A DNA stretch of 64,000 nt from Candidatus Binatia bacterium. Lineage in GTDB: Bacteria > Desulfobacterota > Binatia > UBA9968 > JAJDTQ01. The stretch covers positions 2,061,042-2,125,041 of the forward strand of contig OX638375.1 of assembly GCA_951813575.1 (NCBI GenBank), read 5' to 3'. The position numbers were made by a program, and so were the translations under genes. The notes under the pieces were generated by a model. That model did not search any database, had not been told where the DNA came from, and worked only from the letters and a program-made list of their open reading frames with translations. This document shows, piece by piece, positions 52,858-61,540 of the stretch; position 1 is the stretch's first letter, and the number at the start of each line of letters is the position of its first letter.

Positions 52858-54606
52858 ATGAGCTACAAGACCATCCATCATCAGGCTGACGTGCTGGTCA
52901 TCGGCGGCGGCGCGGCGGGGGCCATGGCGGCGATCCGCGCCCGGGAGGCGGGCGCGGACGTGCTGCTGGTGGACAAGTCGGTGTTCGGGCGGAGCGGCTG
53001 CGCGGCGCTGGCGTCGGGGGCCTACATCACCTACATGCCCGGCGACGACATGATGCTTCACCTCGGCGGCCGCGGCGTGCTCACCAACCAGACCAAGGCC
53101 ATCGAGGCGATCCACGCCACCTACGACGTGCTCAAGATCCTCGACGGCTGGGGCGTGAAGTTCGTCAAGGAGGGCGGCGAGCTCTGGCGCGGCAAGGGCG
53201 GCTCCGGGGCGGCGGCCAGCGGCGGCCTGGCCGCGGGGCTGGTGGGCGGCGGCACCGCCATGATGAAGGTGATACGGGGTGTGGCGCTGCGCGACGGCGT
53301 CCGGGTGCTCAACCGGGTCTCGGTGACGGACCTGCTGACCTCGGACGGCCGGCATCCCACCGGCGGCCAGGTGGTGGGCGCGCTGGGGGTCTCCGGGCGC
53401 GAGCGCGAGGTCCACGTGTGCGAGGCCAAATCCGTGGTGATGTGCGCGGGGGGCTTCAACTTCGGCTACAAGCGGCCGGGGCAGTGGTTCGCCGGCATGC
53501 CCCTCAACATCACCAGCGACGGCGTCGCCATGCAGATCCGGGCGGGCGCGGTGATGGGCAACATGGCGGTGGGCAGCAAGTACCTCCAGACCATGGAGTT
53601 CATGTGCGCGCCGGGCATCGAGCACTTCACCACCATGGGCACCAGCTACTTCAACAGCCGGGGCGAGGACGTGATGAAACGGTTCTCGGAATCCGAGGCC
53701 GAGTTCACCCGGCGGCTGTCCCTGGGACAGGCGGTGGCGCTGGAGATGCTGGAAGGCAACGGACCCGTGTACCTGGACTGCACCAAGCTCCCGCCGGAGA
53801 ACATCCGGCTGCTGTACGAGGTCATCCCCATCATAATGAACACCTTCGAGGCGGCCGGGTACGAGATCAGCAAGGAGCGGGTCCCCTATCTCCCGGTGCT
53901 GGCGGCCACCTACGGCTCCAGCCACGGCGGCGGCGCGGTGGTGGACGACGAGTGCCGGACTTCGCTGCCGGGCCTGTTCGCGGCCGGCGCCAGCAGCGAC
54001 GGGATGAACATCTCGCCGAACCTCAACCTCTCCTGGTGCATGGTGCTGGGCTGGTGGGCCGGGCTGCACGCCGCCGACTACGCTCGGAACGCGGACCTCA
54101 AGGGCGCCGTCGCGCAACAGGTGGAGTCGCTGTCCAAGAGCACCACGCAGTACCTCAAGCCGGACGGGACTGACTTCAACGAGGTCCACGGCAGGGCCGC
54201 GGACCTGCTGCACGAGTTGGGAGTCATCCTCAGCGACGAGAAGATAACCCGGGTGCGGCGCGGGCTCATGGATATCCTGGACACCTACGACAACGTCATG
54301 GCCAGGGACCCCCACGACCTGGTGAAGGTGCTGGGGCTGCGGAACTCCATCGAGGCGCTGACCGCGGTGCTGGACTATCTGCTGCACCGGCAGGAGAGCC
54401 GCGGCTCGGTGATCAACCGCGACCATCCCGAGACCGACAACGAGAAGTGGCTGGTGTTGAGCAAGTCCATCATCGAGAACGGCGCGCTGAAGATCTGGGA
54501 CGAGCCCATCCCGCGCGACGAGTTCTACGTGCACTACCGGCCGAGGGCCGGGAAGGCCATGCACCCCTTCTTCAAGGTCGCCGGGCAGGCGGTGGAGGAA
54601 GGGTAA
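52858..54606 (+). CDS. FAD-dependent oxidoreductase (AprA/fumarate reductase-like)
   Basis: A 582-residue flavoprotein of the succinate dehydrogenase/fumarate reductase/adenylylsulfate reductase A group. The FAD motif is ADVLVIGGGAAGAMAAI at residues 10-26, followed by an acidic end of strand 2 (LLVDKS near 39) and the SGCAALASGAY segment. The late FAD-ribose motif is PGLFAAGASSDGMN near 370. It is paired with a 2[4Fe-4S] ferredoxin encoded 11 bases later, like the AprAB pair. The substrate is unknown; canonical AprA residues cannot be confirmed by eye. Confidence 0.82.
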   Translation: MSYKTIHHQADVLVIGGGAAGAMAAIRAREAGADVLLVDKSVFGRSGCAALASGAYITYMPGDDMMLHLGGRGVLTNQTKAIEAIHATYDVLKILDGWGVKFVKEGGELWRGKGGSGAAASGGLAAGLVGGGTAMMKVIRGVALRDGVRVLNRVSVTDLLTSDGRHPTGGQVVGALGVSGREREVHVCEAKSVVMCAGGFNFGYKRPGQWFAGMPLNITSDGVAMQIRAGAVMGNMAVGSKYLQTMEFMCAPGIEHFTTMGTSYFNSRGEDVMKRFSESEAEFTRRLSLGQAVALEMLEGNGPVYLDCTKLPPENIRLLYEVIPIIMNTFEAAGYEISKERVPYLPVLAATYGSSHGGGAVVDDECRTSLPGLFAAGASSDGMNISPNLNLSWCMVLGWWAGLHAADYARNADLKGAVAQQVESLSKSTTQYLKPDGTDFNEVHGRAADLLHELGVILSDEKITRVRRGLMDILDTYDNVMARDPHDLVKVLGLRNSIEALTAVLDYLLHRQESRGSVINRDHPETDNEKWLVLSKSIIENGALKIWDEPIPRDEFYVHYRPRAGKAMHPFFKVAGQAVEEG

Positions 54607-54617
54607 TAGGGGCTGTC

Positions 54618-54845
54618 ATGGCTGAAGAGCTGCATCTGCCGAGGGTCGAGATCTCCAGGGAAGCGTGCATCTCCTGCACGGCGTGCGACGACGCCTGCCC
54701 CACGGACGTGATCCGGATCGCCAAGGACGGCTACCCGTTCGCCATGTACGAAGAAGACTGCCAGGGCTGCTTCATCTGCGAGTGGGACTGTCCCGTCGGC
54801 GCCATCAGGATCCGCGTCGCGCGCTGGTACGAGGCGGGACAGTAG
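54618..54845 (+). CDS. 2[4Fe-4S] ferredoxin subunit
   Basis: A 75-residue iron-sulfur protein with two CX2CX2CX3C motifs: CISCTACDDACP near residue 17 and CQGCFICEWDCP near 47. It would pass electrons to or from the flavoprotein encoded just upstream, forming an AprB-like small subunit but much shorter than AprB proper. GGGGCT precedes the ATG at 54618. Confidence 0.88.
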   Translation: MAEELHLPRVEISREACISCTACDDACPTDVIRIAKDGYPFAMYEEDCQGCFICEWDCPVGAIRIRVARWYEAGQ

Positions 54846-54946
54846 GTGTCCCGTACATCCGTTCGCCGGCCTGACCGCGCGAGCGGAACGCCCACGCGGC
54901 CGGAAGCGCGCGGGCAAACCGCATCAGGCCGCCTCCTGCACCTCAC

Positions 54947-55822
54947 ATGGCCATAGTCTACGCCCTGATCGCGTCGCTGGGCTTCGCGTTCTCCCACATC
55001 CTGATCCGCCGCGGCCTCGCCCAGTCCAATCCGCTTGCGGGGTTCGCCATCTCCATCGTCATCTCGGCGTTGACGCTCTGGTCCATGGCGGCCTTTACCC
55101 TGCCCCTGGCCGTCTTCTGGACCCACGCCATCTGGTACTTCGCGGTGGGAGGTCTGTTCGCGTCCGGCCTGGGCCGCTGGCTGGTGTATGTTTCCATCGA
55201 CCGGCTGGGGGTGGCGCGCTCCATCCCGGTGGTGAGCACGACCCCCATGTTCGCCTCGATCCTGGCCGTCATCCTGGTCGGGGAGCACTGGACGCTGGGC
55301 GCGTTCTTCGGCACCGTGCTGATCATCTGCGGCGTCATCGTCATCTCGCGCACCCACGAGGAAAAGGCCGATTGGCGCCGCGCCGACCTGATCTTTCCGC
55401 TGCTCGGGGCGCTGTCGTTTTCCTTCTCCGCCAGCGTCCGCAAGCTCGGGTTCTTCATCGAGAACCTGCCCCTCATGGCCTCGTGCGTGAACGCCACCAC
55501 GGGCCTGGTGCTGGCGATCCTGATGATCTACGGCCAGGGCGGCCCGCGCAAGGTGCTGCCCATGCCCCGCTCGGTGTTCTGGTGGTTCGTGGCCGCGGGG
55601 ATCTGCAACACCACCGGAATGCTGGCCAACTTCTACGCCCTCTCGGCCGGCGACATCGTCATCGTGGAGCCGCTCATCAGCACCAACCCCGTGCTGACCG
55701 TCGTCCTCACCGCCATCTTTCTGCGCGACGTGGAGACCGTGAACCTGCGGGTGTGCGTGGGCGTCGCGTTTACCTTCGTCGGCACGCTGCTGCTGGTCTA
55801 CTCCAAGGCGGGCGGGGGTTAG
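54947..55822 (+). CDS. EamA/DMT-family transporter
   Basis: A 291-residue protein of the drug/metabolite transporter superfamily with ten predicted transmembrane helices in two EamA repeats. The repeat ends carry the typical RSIPVVSTTPMFASILAVIL near residue 88 and IVEPLISTNPVLTVVLTAIF near 236. It exports or imports small metabolites; its substrate is not predictable. It starts 101 bases after the ferredoxin gene and may belong to the same unit. Confidence 0.85.
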   Translation: MAIVYALIASLGFAFSHILIRRGLAQSNPLAGFAISIVISALTLWSMAAFTLPLAVFWTHAIWYFAVGGLFASGLGRWLVYVSIDRLGVARSIPVVSTTPMFASILAVILVGEHWTLGAFFGTVLIICGVIVISRTHEEKADWRRADLIFPLLGALSFSFSASVRKLGFFIENLPLMASCVNATTGLVLAILMIYGQGGPRKVLPMPRSVFWWFVAAGICNTTGMLANFYALSAGDIVIVEPLISTNPVLTVVLTAIFLRDVETVNLRVCVGVAFTFVGTLLLVYSKAGGG

Positions 55823-55851
55823 GCCGCCGCTCCCGCCACCGGGCCCCTCCT

Positions 55852-56049
55852 GGACCCCGGGTCGAGCCCGGGGTGACGGAGCGGAGGACCCCGGGTCGAG
55901 CCCGGGGTGACGGAGCGGAGGACCCCGGGTCGAGCCCGGGGTGACGGAGCGGAGGACCCCGGGTCGAGCCCGGGGTGACGGAGCGGAGGACCCCGGGTCG
56001 AGCCCGGGGTGACGGAGCGGAGGACCCCGGGTCGAGCCCGGGGTGACGG
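55852..56049. repeat. Tandem array of six 34-bp palindromic units
   Basis: Six head-to-tail copies of GGACCCCGGGTCGAGCCCGG, then GGTGACGGAGCGGA, starting at 55852, 55886, 55920, 55954, 55988 and 56022, nearly without sequence change. The core carries TCGAG in place of TCAAG, making it a fully symmetric palindrome. Confidence 0.97.
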
Positions 56050-56098
56050 GGTGTGAGGTCTCGTGTCCTTTCCCCGCCGGCTTCGCTACAATGACCGC

Positions 56099-57271
56099 GT
56101 GCGCACCGGACTGGAAAGACTCCTCGACGACCCGCGCCGCTGGCTCGGGGCGGCGCGCCTCGGGCTGGTGGCCAACCCCACCACCGTGGACCGCAAACTC
56201 ACCCACGCCGCCGACCTGCTGCACCGGCACCCGGACGTGGACCTCCGCTGCCTGTTCGGCCCCGAGCACGGACTGCGCGGGTCGGCCCAGGACATGGTCG
56301 GGGTGGGCGACGATACCGACCCCACAACCGGCCTCCCGGCGGTCAGCCTCTACGGAGCCACCTTCGAATCCCTGACGCCCACGCCGGAACAGCTTTCGGG
56401 CCTCGATGTGCTCTTGTTCGACATCCAGGACGTGGGGGCGCGGTACTACACCTACGCCGCCACCATGGCCCTGTGCATGGGGGCAGCGAAGTCCTGCCGG
56501 GTCAAGGTCGTGGTGCTCGACCGGCCCAATCCCATCGGCGGCGCGGCGGTGGAGGGCGGCGGTCTGGACCAGGGGCTGGAGAACTTCTGCGGCCTGTACC
56601 CGGTGCCCCAGCGACACGGCATGACGCTGGGGGAGCTGGCGCGGCTGTACAACGACACGTTCGGCATCGGCTGCGAGCTGGAGGTGGTGGCGTGCGAGGG
56701 ATGGTCCCGGAGCGCCCACTACGACCAGTGCGGCCTGCCCTGGGTGATGCCGTCGCCCAACATGCCGGCCCCGGAGACCGCGCTGGTCTACCCCGGCATG
56801 TGCCTGCTGGAAGGCACCAACCTGTCCGAGGGACGCGGCACCACGCGGCCCTTCGAGCTGTTCGGCGCGCCCTTCATCGATGCGCCGGCGCTGGCCGGGG
56901 AACTCCGGCGCCACGACCTTGCCGGGGTGGCGTTCCGCCCCTGCGTCATCGAACCGGCGTTCCACAAGTTCAAGGGCCGGCGCTGCGGCGCGTTGCAGTT
57001 GCACGTTACCGACCGCGGGGCCTTCGAGCCCTACCGCACCGGCCTCGCCGTGTTGACGGCCGTGCGGGAACTGTGGCCCGAATCGTTCGCCTGGCGGACC
57101 GAGCCCTACGAGTTCCGCTCCGACGTCCCGGCCATCGACCTCTTGACCGGCCGCCCGGCCGTGAGGCAAGCCATTGACGGCGGCGCAACCCTCGACGAGG
57201 TGGTGCGCGTGGCTTGCGGCGGCACCGAGCTCTACGACGCCGGACGCGACGAGGCCCTGTTGTACGGTTGA
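56099..57271 (+). CDS. NamZ/DUF1343-like exo-muramidase domain protein
   Basis: A 390-residue protein of the DUF1343 family, which includes the exo-beta-N-acetylmuramidase NamZ. Conserved pieces are RLGLVANPTTVD near residue 22, LFGPEHGLRG near 50, VLLFDIQDVGARYYTYAATM near 104-123, VLDRPNPIGG near 138 and LEGTNLSEGRGTTRPFE near 236. NamZ removes terminal MurNAc from peptidoglycan fragments. No signal peptide is visible, so it may act in the cytoplasm during recycling. GTG at 56099 is preferred by alignment of the N-terminus; a GTG at 56063 is possible. Confidence 0.82.
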   Translation: MRTGLERLLDDPRRWLGAARLGLVANPTTVDRKLTHAADLLHRHPDVDLRCLFGPEHGLRGSAQDMVGVGDDTDPTTGLPAVSLYGATFESLTPTPEQLSGLDVLLFDIQDVGARYYTYAATMALCMGAAKSCRVKVVVLDRPNPIGGAAVEGGGLDQGLENFCGLYPVPQRHGMTLGELARLYNDTFGIGCELEVVACEGWSRSAHYDQCGLPWVMPSPNMPAPETALVYPGMCLLEGTNLSEGRGTTRPFELFGAPFIDAPALAGELRRHDLAGVAFRPCVIEPAFHKFKGRRCGALQLHVTDRGAFEPYRTGLAVLTAVRELWPESFAWRTEPYEFRSDVPAIDLLTGRPAVRQAIDGGATLDEVVRVACGGTELYDAGRDEALLYG

Positions 57272-57325
57272 GCGGCGAAGCCCGTTGCGGAAGACGACAC
57301 TCATGGATCGCGAAGGAGGCAGATC

Positions 57326-58018
57326 ATGGCAGATCAGGAAGTAGCAGTGGTGGTGGGCGGAGGGCCGGGGCTGAGCGCTTCGCTCGTGCGGCTGTTCACC
57401 CGGGAAGGCATGAAGGCGGCCATCGCGGCCCGCAACCCGGACAAGCTCCAGGCCCTTTCGGACAGCACCGGCTGCCGGACCTACCGGTGCGATGCCGTTG
57501 TGCCCGAGGAAGTGGACGGCCTGTTCGCCCGGGTCGCTCAGGACCTCGGAGACCCCGACGTGGTGGTCTACAATGCCAGCGCCCGCGTCCGCGGACCGCT
57601 GGCGGAGCTCGACTCCGGCGCCGTCAGGGACGCCATCATGGTGACCTGCTTCGGCGGTTTCCTGGTGGGACAGGCGGCCGCCAGGAGCATGCTGCGGACC
57701 GGCGGCGGCACCATCCTGTTCACCGGCGCATCGGCGAGCGTCAAAGGTTACGCCAACTCCGCCTCCTTCGCCATGGGCAAGTTCGGCCTCAGCGGCCTGA
57801 CCCAGAGCATGGCCCGGGAGCTTCAGCCGCAGAACATCCACGTGGCGCAGATCGTCATCGACGGCGGCATCGACTCGCCCAAGCGGGACCCCGAGCGCGG
57901 CGCGGACACCTGGCTGAGCCCGGACAGCATCGCGGAGACCTACCTGCAGCTTCACCGCCAGCACCGTAGCGCCTGGGCCTCGCAGATCGAGCTGAGACCC
58001 TGGGTCGAAAAGTTCTGA
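57326..58018 (+). CDS. SDR-family oxidoreductase with Tyr-to-Phe active site
   Basis: A 230-residue short-chain dehydrogenase/reductase. The nucleotide-binding motif is VVVGGGPGLSASL near residue 8 and the NAG-like motif is YNASARVRG near 84. The catalytic YxxxK position reads ASFAMGKFGL near 149, so Phe replaces Tyr while the Lys is kept. The SxSG serine region is TGASASVKG near 137. Related SDRs with this change are known, but their chemistry is not well defined. AGGAGG lies before the ATG. Confidence 0.85.
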   Translation: MADQEVAVVVGGGPGLSASLVRLFTREGMKAAIAARNPDKLQALSDSTGCRTYRCDAVVPEEVDGLFARVAQDLGDPDVVVYNASARVRGPLAELDSGAVRDAIMVTCFGGFLVGQAAARSMLRTGGGTILFTGASASVKGYANSASFAMGKFGLSGLTQSMARELQPQNIHVAQIVIDGGIDSPKRDPERGADTWLSPDSIAETYLQLHRQHRSAWASQIELRPWVEKF

Positions 58019-58067
58019 GGGACAGGACACTAAGGTTTCCGCGCCGGCTGCCGATCTTCCCTAAGGG

Positions 58068-58580
58068 ATGGGAAGGAAGGCTCCATGCGCGGAGACGCGG
58101 CGGCTCGGGGCTCGCCTCGGAGGCGAGGCGGGCGTCGTCCTGCCGTCAGTGCTCATGCTGGTGGCGGTGCTGACCGTGGTGGGGGCCGCCGCCATGAACG
58201 CGGCCCTGACCGACCTGCGCATCGCGGGCGCCCACTACAAGAGCGTGGCCGTGTTCCACGTCGCCGAGGCCGGGCTCGCCCATGGCAGGCACGAGGTTTC
58301 CGACCAGGACGGCGTGCAGGATTTCGCCGCCATCCTGGCGCCCGCCACCCTCTTCAGCGCCCGCGTTTTCCACGACGGCAACTACACGGTGACGGCGACC
58401 CCCGTCACCGGCGCCGTTCCCGCCCGAATCCGCCTTCGATCGTCCGCATGCTATCCCGCCGCCGACCCCTGCCCGCGCGAGAACGCCAGGGCCTCGGTCG
58501 AAGCGCTGCTGGAGCACGACCCCGCCGGCGCCACCCCCTGGGAACGGGTCCGCCTGGTGGCCTGGAGGGCGCTGGATTGA
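58068..58580 (+). CDS. PilX-like pilus assembly N-terminal domain protein
   Basis: A 170-residue protein resembling PilX_N minor-pilin-associated proteins. A hydrophobic helix (about residues 23-45, VVLPSVLMLVAVLTVVGAAA) is followed by the characteristic ALTDLRIAGAHYKSVAVFHVAEAGL segment in pieces near 46-70. It is expected to be assembled or exported by the type IV pilus machinery whose pilM-pilN-pilOP genes lie at 30-33 kb. Start assignment is uncertain; no clear ribosome-binding site is seen. Confidence 0.7.
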   Translation: MGRKAPCAETRRLGARLGGEAGVVLPSVLMLVAVLTVVGAAAMNAALTDLRIAGAHYKSVAVFHVAEAGLAHGRHEVSDQDGVQDFAAILAPATLFSARVFHDGNYTVTATPVTGAVPARIRLRSSACYPAADPCPRENARASVEALLEHDPAGATPWERVRLVAWRALD

Positions 58581-58640
58581 CTGGGCAACCCATTCCGGTA
58601 CAATCGTTCCTGTTTGGCTGCTCTTGAAAGGCGACTGCCC

Positions 58641-58850
58641 ATGAGTGTCCTTCCGTATGACGTCTATATCCTCCTGGCCATCATCGGCACCGGGGTCTCG
58701 CTAGCCGGGCTGATTCTGCCGGATCTGCGCGCCGTAAAGCGGGATATCGGCGACCTCCGGGAACGCATGGCCCGCTTGGAGGGTCTGTTCGAAGGATTCA
58801 CCCGGCAGGACGACAACCGCGAGAGCCTTCACAAGCAGTCCATGCCATGA
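58641..58850 (+). CDS. Small membrane/coiled-coil protein
   Basis: A 69-residue protein with one N-terminal membrane segment (about residues 6-27, VYILLAIIGTGVSLAGLILP) and a short coiled coil (RDIGDLRERMARLEGLFEGF). GAAAGG precedes the ATG. It resembles the larger coiled-coil protein at 12842-13363 in layout but not in sequence. Function is unknown. Confidence 0.6.
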   Translation: MSVLPYDVYILLAIIGTGVSLAGLILPDLRAVKRDIGDLRERMARLEGLFEGFTRQDDNRESLHKQSMP

Positions 58851-58919
58851 GTGCCGTTCCTCCGTCACCCCGAACCACCACTCCGTCACTTCGGGCCGCC
58901 AAAACGTCACCCTGCCCAC

Positions 58920-59045
58920 CTCCCCGTCACCCCGGGCTTGACCCGGGGTGACGGGGAGGTGGCCCGGGTGAATCCCGGATCGAGTCCGGGGTGACGGGGA
59001 GCGGTGCCTGCCCCGGATCGAGTCCGGGGTGACCGAGGTCAGGCC
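58920..59045. repeat. Palindromic repeats overlapping the molybdenum hydroxylase 3' end
   Basis: Three or four variants (GTCACCCCGGGCTTGACCCG, GAATCCCGGATCGAGTCCGG, GCCCCGGATCGAGTCCGGGG) run up to the stop codon of the gene on the other strand, where a further degenerate copy (GGCCCGGGATGATG) codes for its last residues. Confidence 0.85.
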
Positions 59046-61360
59046 CGGGATGATGTATCCGGGCCTCCCAGCACTTCCAGGACCCGCTCCGGCCGGAGCG
59101 GCAGATCCTTCACCCGCAGCCCGCCCAGGGCGTTGGCCACGGCGTTGCCGATGGCGGGTTCCACCGGGCCGAGGGCAGCCTCGCCCATGCCCTTGGCGCC
59201 GAAGGGGCCGTCGGGATGGGGGTGCTCCACGAGGAGGGACGAGAAGGTCTCGGGATGGTCCTGCATGGACGGGGGGAGGTAACTGAGGAAGGTGCAGTTG
59301 ATGGGCTGGCCGTTGTCGAACACCATCTCCTCGAACAGGGACGAGCCCAGGGACATGAGCATGGAGCCCTCGTTCTGGAGATGGCACTGGCGCGGGTTGA
59401 TGGCTTTGCCGGCGTCCACCGCGGTCACCAGCCGCACTACCCGCACCTTGCCGGTCCCGGTATCCACCTCCACCTCGGCGGCGCACGCGGAAAGAAAGAA
59501 AAAGGCCGAGGCCTTGCCCTTGCCGGTGGCCGGGTCGACGCCGCCCCGGCTCTGAAAGCCGGCGCTGCCGAAGAGGCTGCCCACCACGCCGCCGAAGCGG
59601 GCGCGGAAGAGGTCGCTGATGGGGAGCCGCCGCTCGGGGACGCCGGCCACCTGCACGAAGCCGTCCCGCAGCTCCAGGTCGCCCGGGTCGGCCTCGAGCT
59701 CCCCGGCGCCGATCTCCAGGAGCTGGCCGGCCACCTCCCGGGCGGCCCGTACGGCGGCGTTGCCCATGCTGAAGACGGTGCGGCTGGAGCTGGTGGACTG
59801 GTCGAAGGGAGTGACGTCGGTATCGGGAAGGGTCACGGAGACCCGTTCCCGGGGCAGCCCCAGCACCTCGCTCACCATCTGCGCCAGACTGGTCTGGACC
59901 CCCTGGCCGATCTCCACGCTGCCGGCCAGCAGCGTCGCCGAACCGTCGGCGTTGAGCCGGACGCTGGCGGAGGAATGGGACGGCGTCATGGTGGTCTTGA
60001 TCATCACCGCCACGCCCTTGCCCCGCACCAGCGGTCCGGCCGGCCGGGGCGCCTGCTCCGCCCCGCCGTGCCACTCCACGGCGTCGGCGGCGGCCCGCAG
60101 GCAGTCCTCCAGCCCCACCGCCTCCAGGGTATCGCCGGTGACGAAGACGTCGCCGTCGTGCACCAGGTTCCGCAGCCGCATCTCCAGCGGGTCCAGCTCC
60201 AGCCGGCGCGCCATGTCGTCCATCTGTGCCTCGTAGGCCCAGCACACCTGCGGCACGCCGAAGCCCCGGTAGGGACCTGTGGGCGGGGTGTTGGTGTAGA
60301 CGCACCAGGAGGTCAGGCGCTGGTGTGGAATGCGGTAGGGTCCGCCGGACACCTCGCCGCCGTTGCGCGAGGTGGACGGCCCGGTGAGGGCGTAGGCGCC
60401 GGTGTCGTAGACGGCCTCCACCTCCCGCGCCAGGATCGTGCCGTCGCGCTTCACGCCGGTCTTGATGCGCACCACCGAGGCGTGGCAGTGGCCGGTGAGG
60501 AACACTTCCTCGCGCGTGAGCTTCCACTGCACCGGGCGGCGCGCCTTGCGGGCCAGCGCCGCGGCCAGGGGTTCCAGCCGCAGGTGCACCTTGCCGCCGT
60601 AGCCGCCCCCGACGTAGGGCACCACCACCCGCACCATGGATTGCGGCAGCTCGAACAGCTCGGCGAGCTGGACCCGGATGGACGAAGGGTTCTGGGTGGC
60701 GGAATAGAGGGTCAGCTTGCCGGCCGCATCCCAGAGGGCGGTGACCACGTGGGGCTCCAGGTGGCCGTGCTGGATCTTGGGGGTGGTGTAGACGTCCTCG
60801 AAGACCAGGTCCGAGGCGGCGAAGCCCTCCTCCATGTCGCCGCGGCCCACGCTGTAGGAGGTCAGGACGTTGGCGCGGTCCTCGTAGTGGTAGTGGCCCT
60901 TGTCCAGACGGCTCTCGGACTGCACCCGCGTTTGGTGGAGCACCGGCGCGCCGGGCTCCATGGCTTCCATGGGGTCCAGCACGGGCGCCAGCGGCTCGTA
61001 CTCCACATGGATGAGCTCCACCGCTTCTTCCGCGATGCCGGGCTCTTCGGCCGCCACCGCGGCCACCACCTCGCCGGCGTAGCGGACACGGTCCACCGCC
61101 ACGATGGGCTGGTCCTTGACCACCGGTCCGAAGTGGGAATGGCCGGGCGGGAGGTCCGCGCCGGTGAGCACCGCCACCACCCCGGGCAGGGCCTCGGCGG
61201 CGCTCGCGTCCACGGAGACCACCCGGGCATGGGGATGGACGCTTCGCGACACCTTGACGTAGGCGAGTCCCGGAAATTCCAGGTCGCCCGTGTACTGGGC
61301 GGCGCCGGTGACCTTCGCCGGTCCGTCCACGCGTAATGCGTTTTCGCCTATGGAACTCAT
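59039..61360 (-). CDS. Molybdenum hydroxylase large subunit (xanthine dehydrogenase family)
   Basis: A 773-residue molybdopterin-binding subunit of the xanthine dehydrogenase/aldehyde oxidase/CO dehydrogenase group. The Mo-cofactor region has VPYVGGGYGGKVH near residue 244 and YRGFGVPQ near 356. SVEIGQGVQTSLAQ is near 490, and the catalytic glutamate is in FGAKGMGEAALGPVEPA near 727. The FAD and [2Fe-2S] partner subunits are absent on either side, so they must be encoded elsewhere or the copy is an orphan. The final residues DTSSRA and stop come from a palindromic repeat. Confidence 0.88.
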   Translation of the reverse strand: MSSIGENALRVDGPAKVTGAAQYTGDLEFPGLAYVKVSRSVHPHARVVSVDASAAEALPGVVAVLTGADLPPGHSHFGPVVKDQPIVAVDRVRYAGEVVAAVAAEEPGIAEEAVELIHVEYEPLAPVLDPMEAMEPGAPVLHQTRVQSESRLDKGHYHYEDRANVLTSYSVGRGDMEEGFAASDLVFEDVYTTPKIQHGHLEPHVVTALWDAAGKLTLYSATQNPSSIRVQLAELFELPQSMVRVVVPYVGGGYGGKVHLRLEPLAAALARKARRPVQWKLTREEVFLTGHCHASVVRIKTGVKRDGTILAREVEAVYDTGAYALTGPSTSRNGGEVSGGPYRIPHQRLTSWCVYTNTPPTGPYRGFGVPQVCWAYEAQMDDMARRLELDPLEMRLRNLVHDGDVFVTGDTLEAVGLEDCLRAAADAVEWHGGAEQAPRPAGPLVRGKGVAVMIKTTMTPSHSSASVRLNADGSATLLAGSVEIGQGVQTSLAQMVSEVLGLPRERVSVTLPDTDVTPFDQSTSSSRTVFSMGNAAVRAAREVAGQLLEIGAGELEADPGDLELRDGFVQVAGVPERRLPISDLFRARFGGVVGSLFGSAGFQSRGGVDPATGKGKASAFFFLSACAAEVEVDTGTGKVRVVRLVTAVDAGKAINPRQCHLQNEGSMLMSLGSSLFEEMVFDNGQPINCTFLSYLPPSMQDHPETFSSLLVEHPHPDGPFGAKGMGEAALGPVEPAIGNAVANALGGLRVKDLPLRPERVLEVLGGPDTSSRA

Positions 61361-61415
61361 GGAGACTTACGACTGACGTCAACCGCACGGGAACAGGCAA
61401 CGACAACCGTAAGAA

Positions 61416-61517
61416 CGTCATTCCCGCGAAAGCGGGAATCCAGGGGTGGTGGCGCGGTACGCCGTGGTTCCCCGCTCCGCCCCTCCTGGATTCCCGCTTT
61501 CGCGGGAATGACGTTCT
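61416..61517. repeat. MITE/BIME-like inverted-repeat element, copy 2
   Basis: The same arms as 38613-38711 (GTCATTCCCGCGAAAGCGGG, then AATCCAGG and inverted) around a related 38-40-bp centre (GGTGGCGCGGTACGCCGTGG). It lies between two minus-strand genes. Confidence 0.88.
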
Positions 61518-61540
61518 TGCGGATATGAACGAGCAAGTTT

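Noticed and set aside
54731..58030. 1099-residue open frame on the minus strand
   Set aside because: It runs opposite a transporter, a repeat array, the NamZ-like gene and the SDR gene, and has low-complexity composition. It is not a giant gene.
58701..61421. 906-residue open frame on the minus strand overlapping the molybdenum hydroxylase gene
   Set aside because: It is another frame of the same strand as the true gene and is made of Arg/Gly/Pro-rich sequence; the 773-residue frame carries all family motifs.
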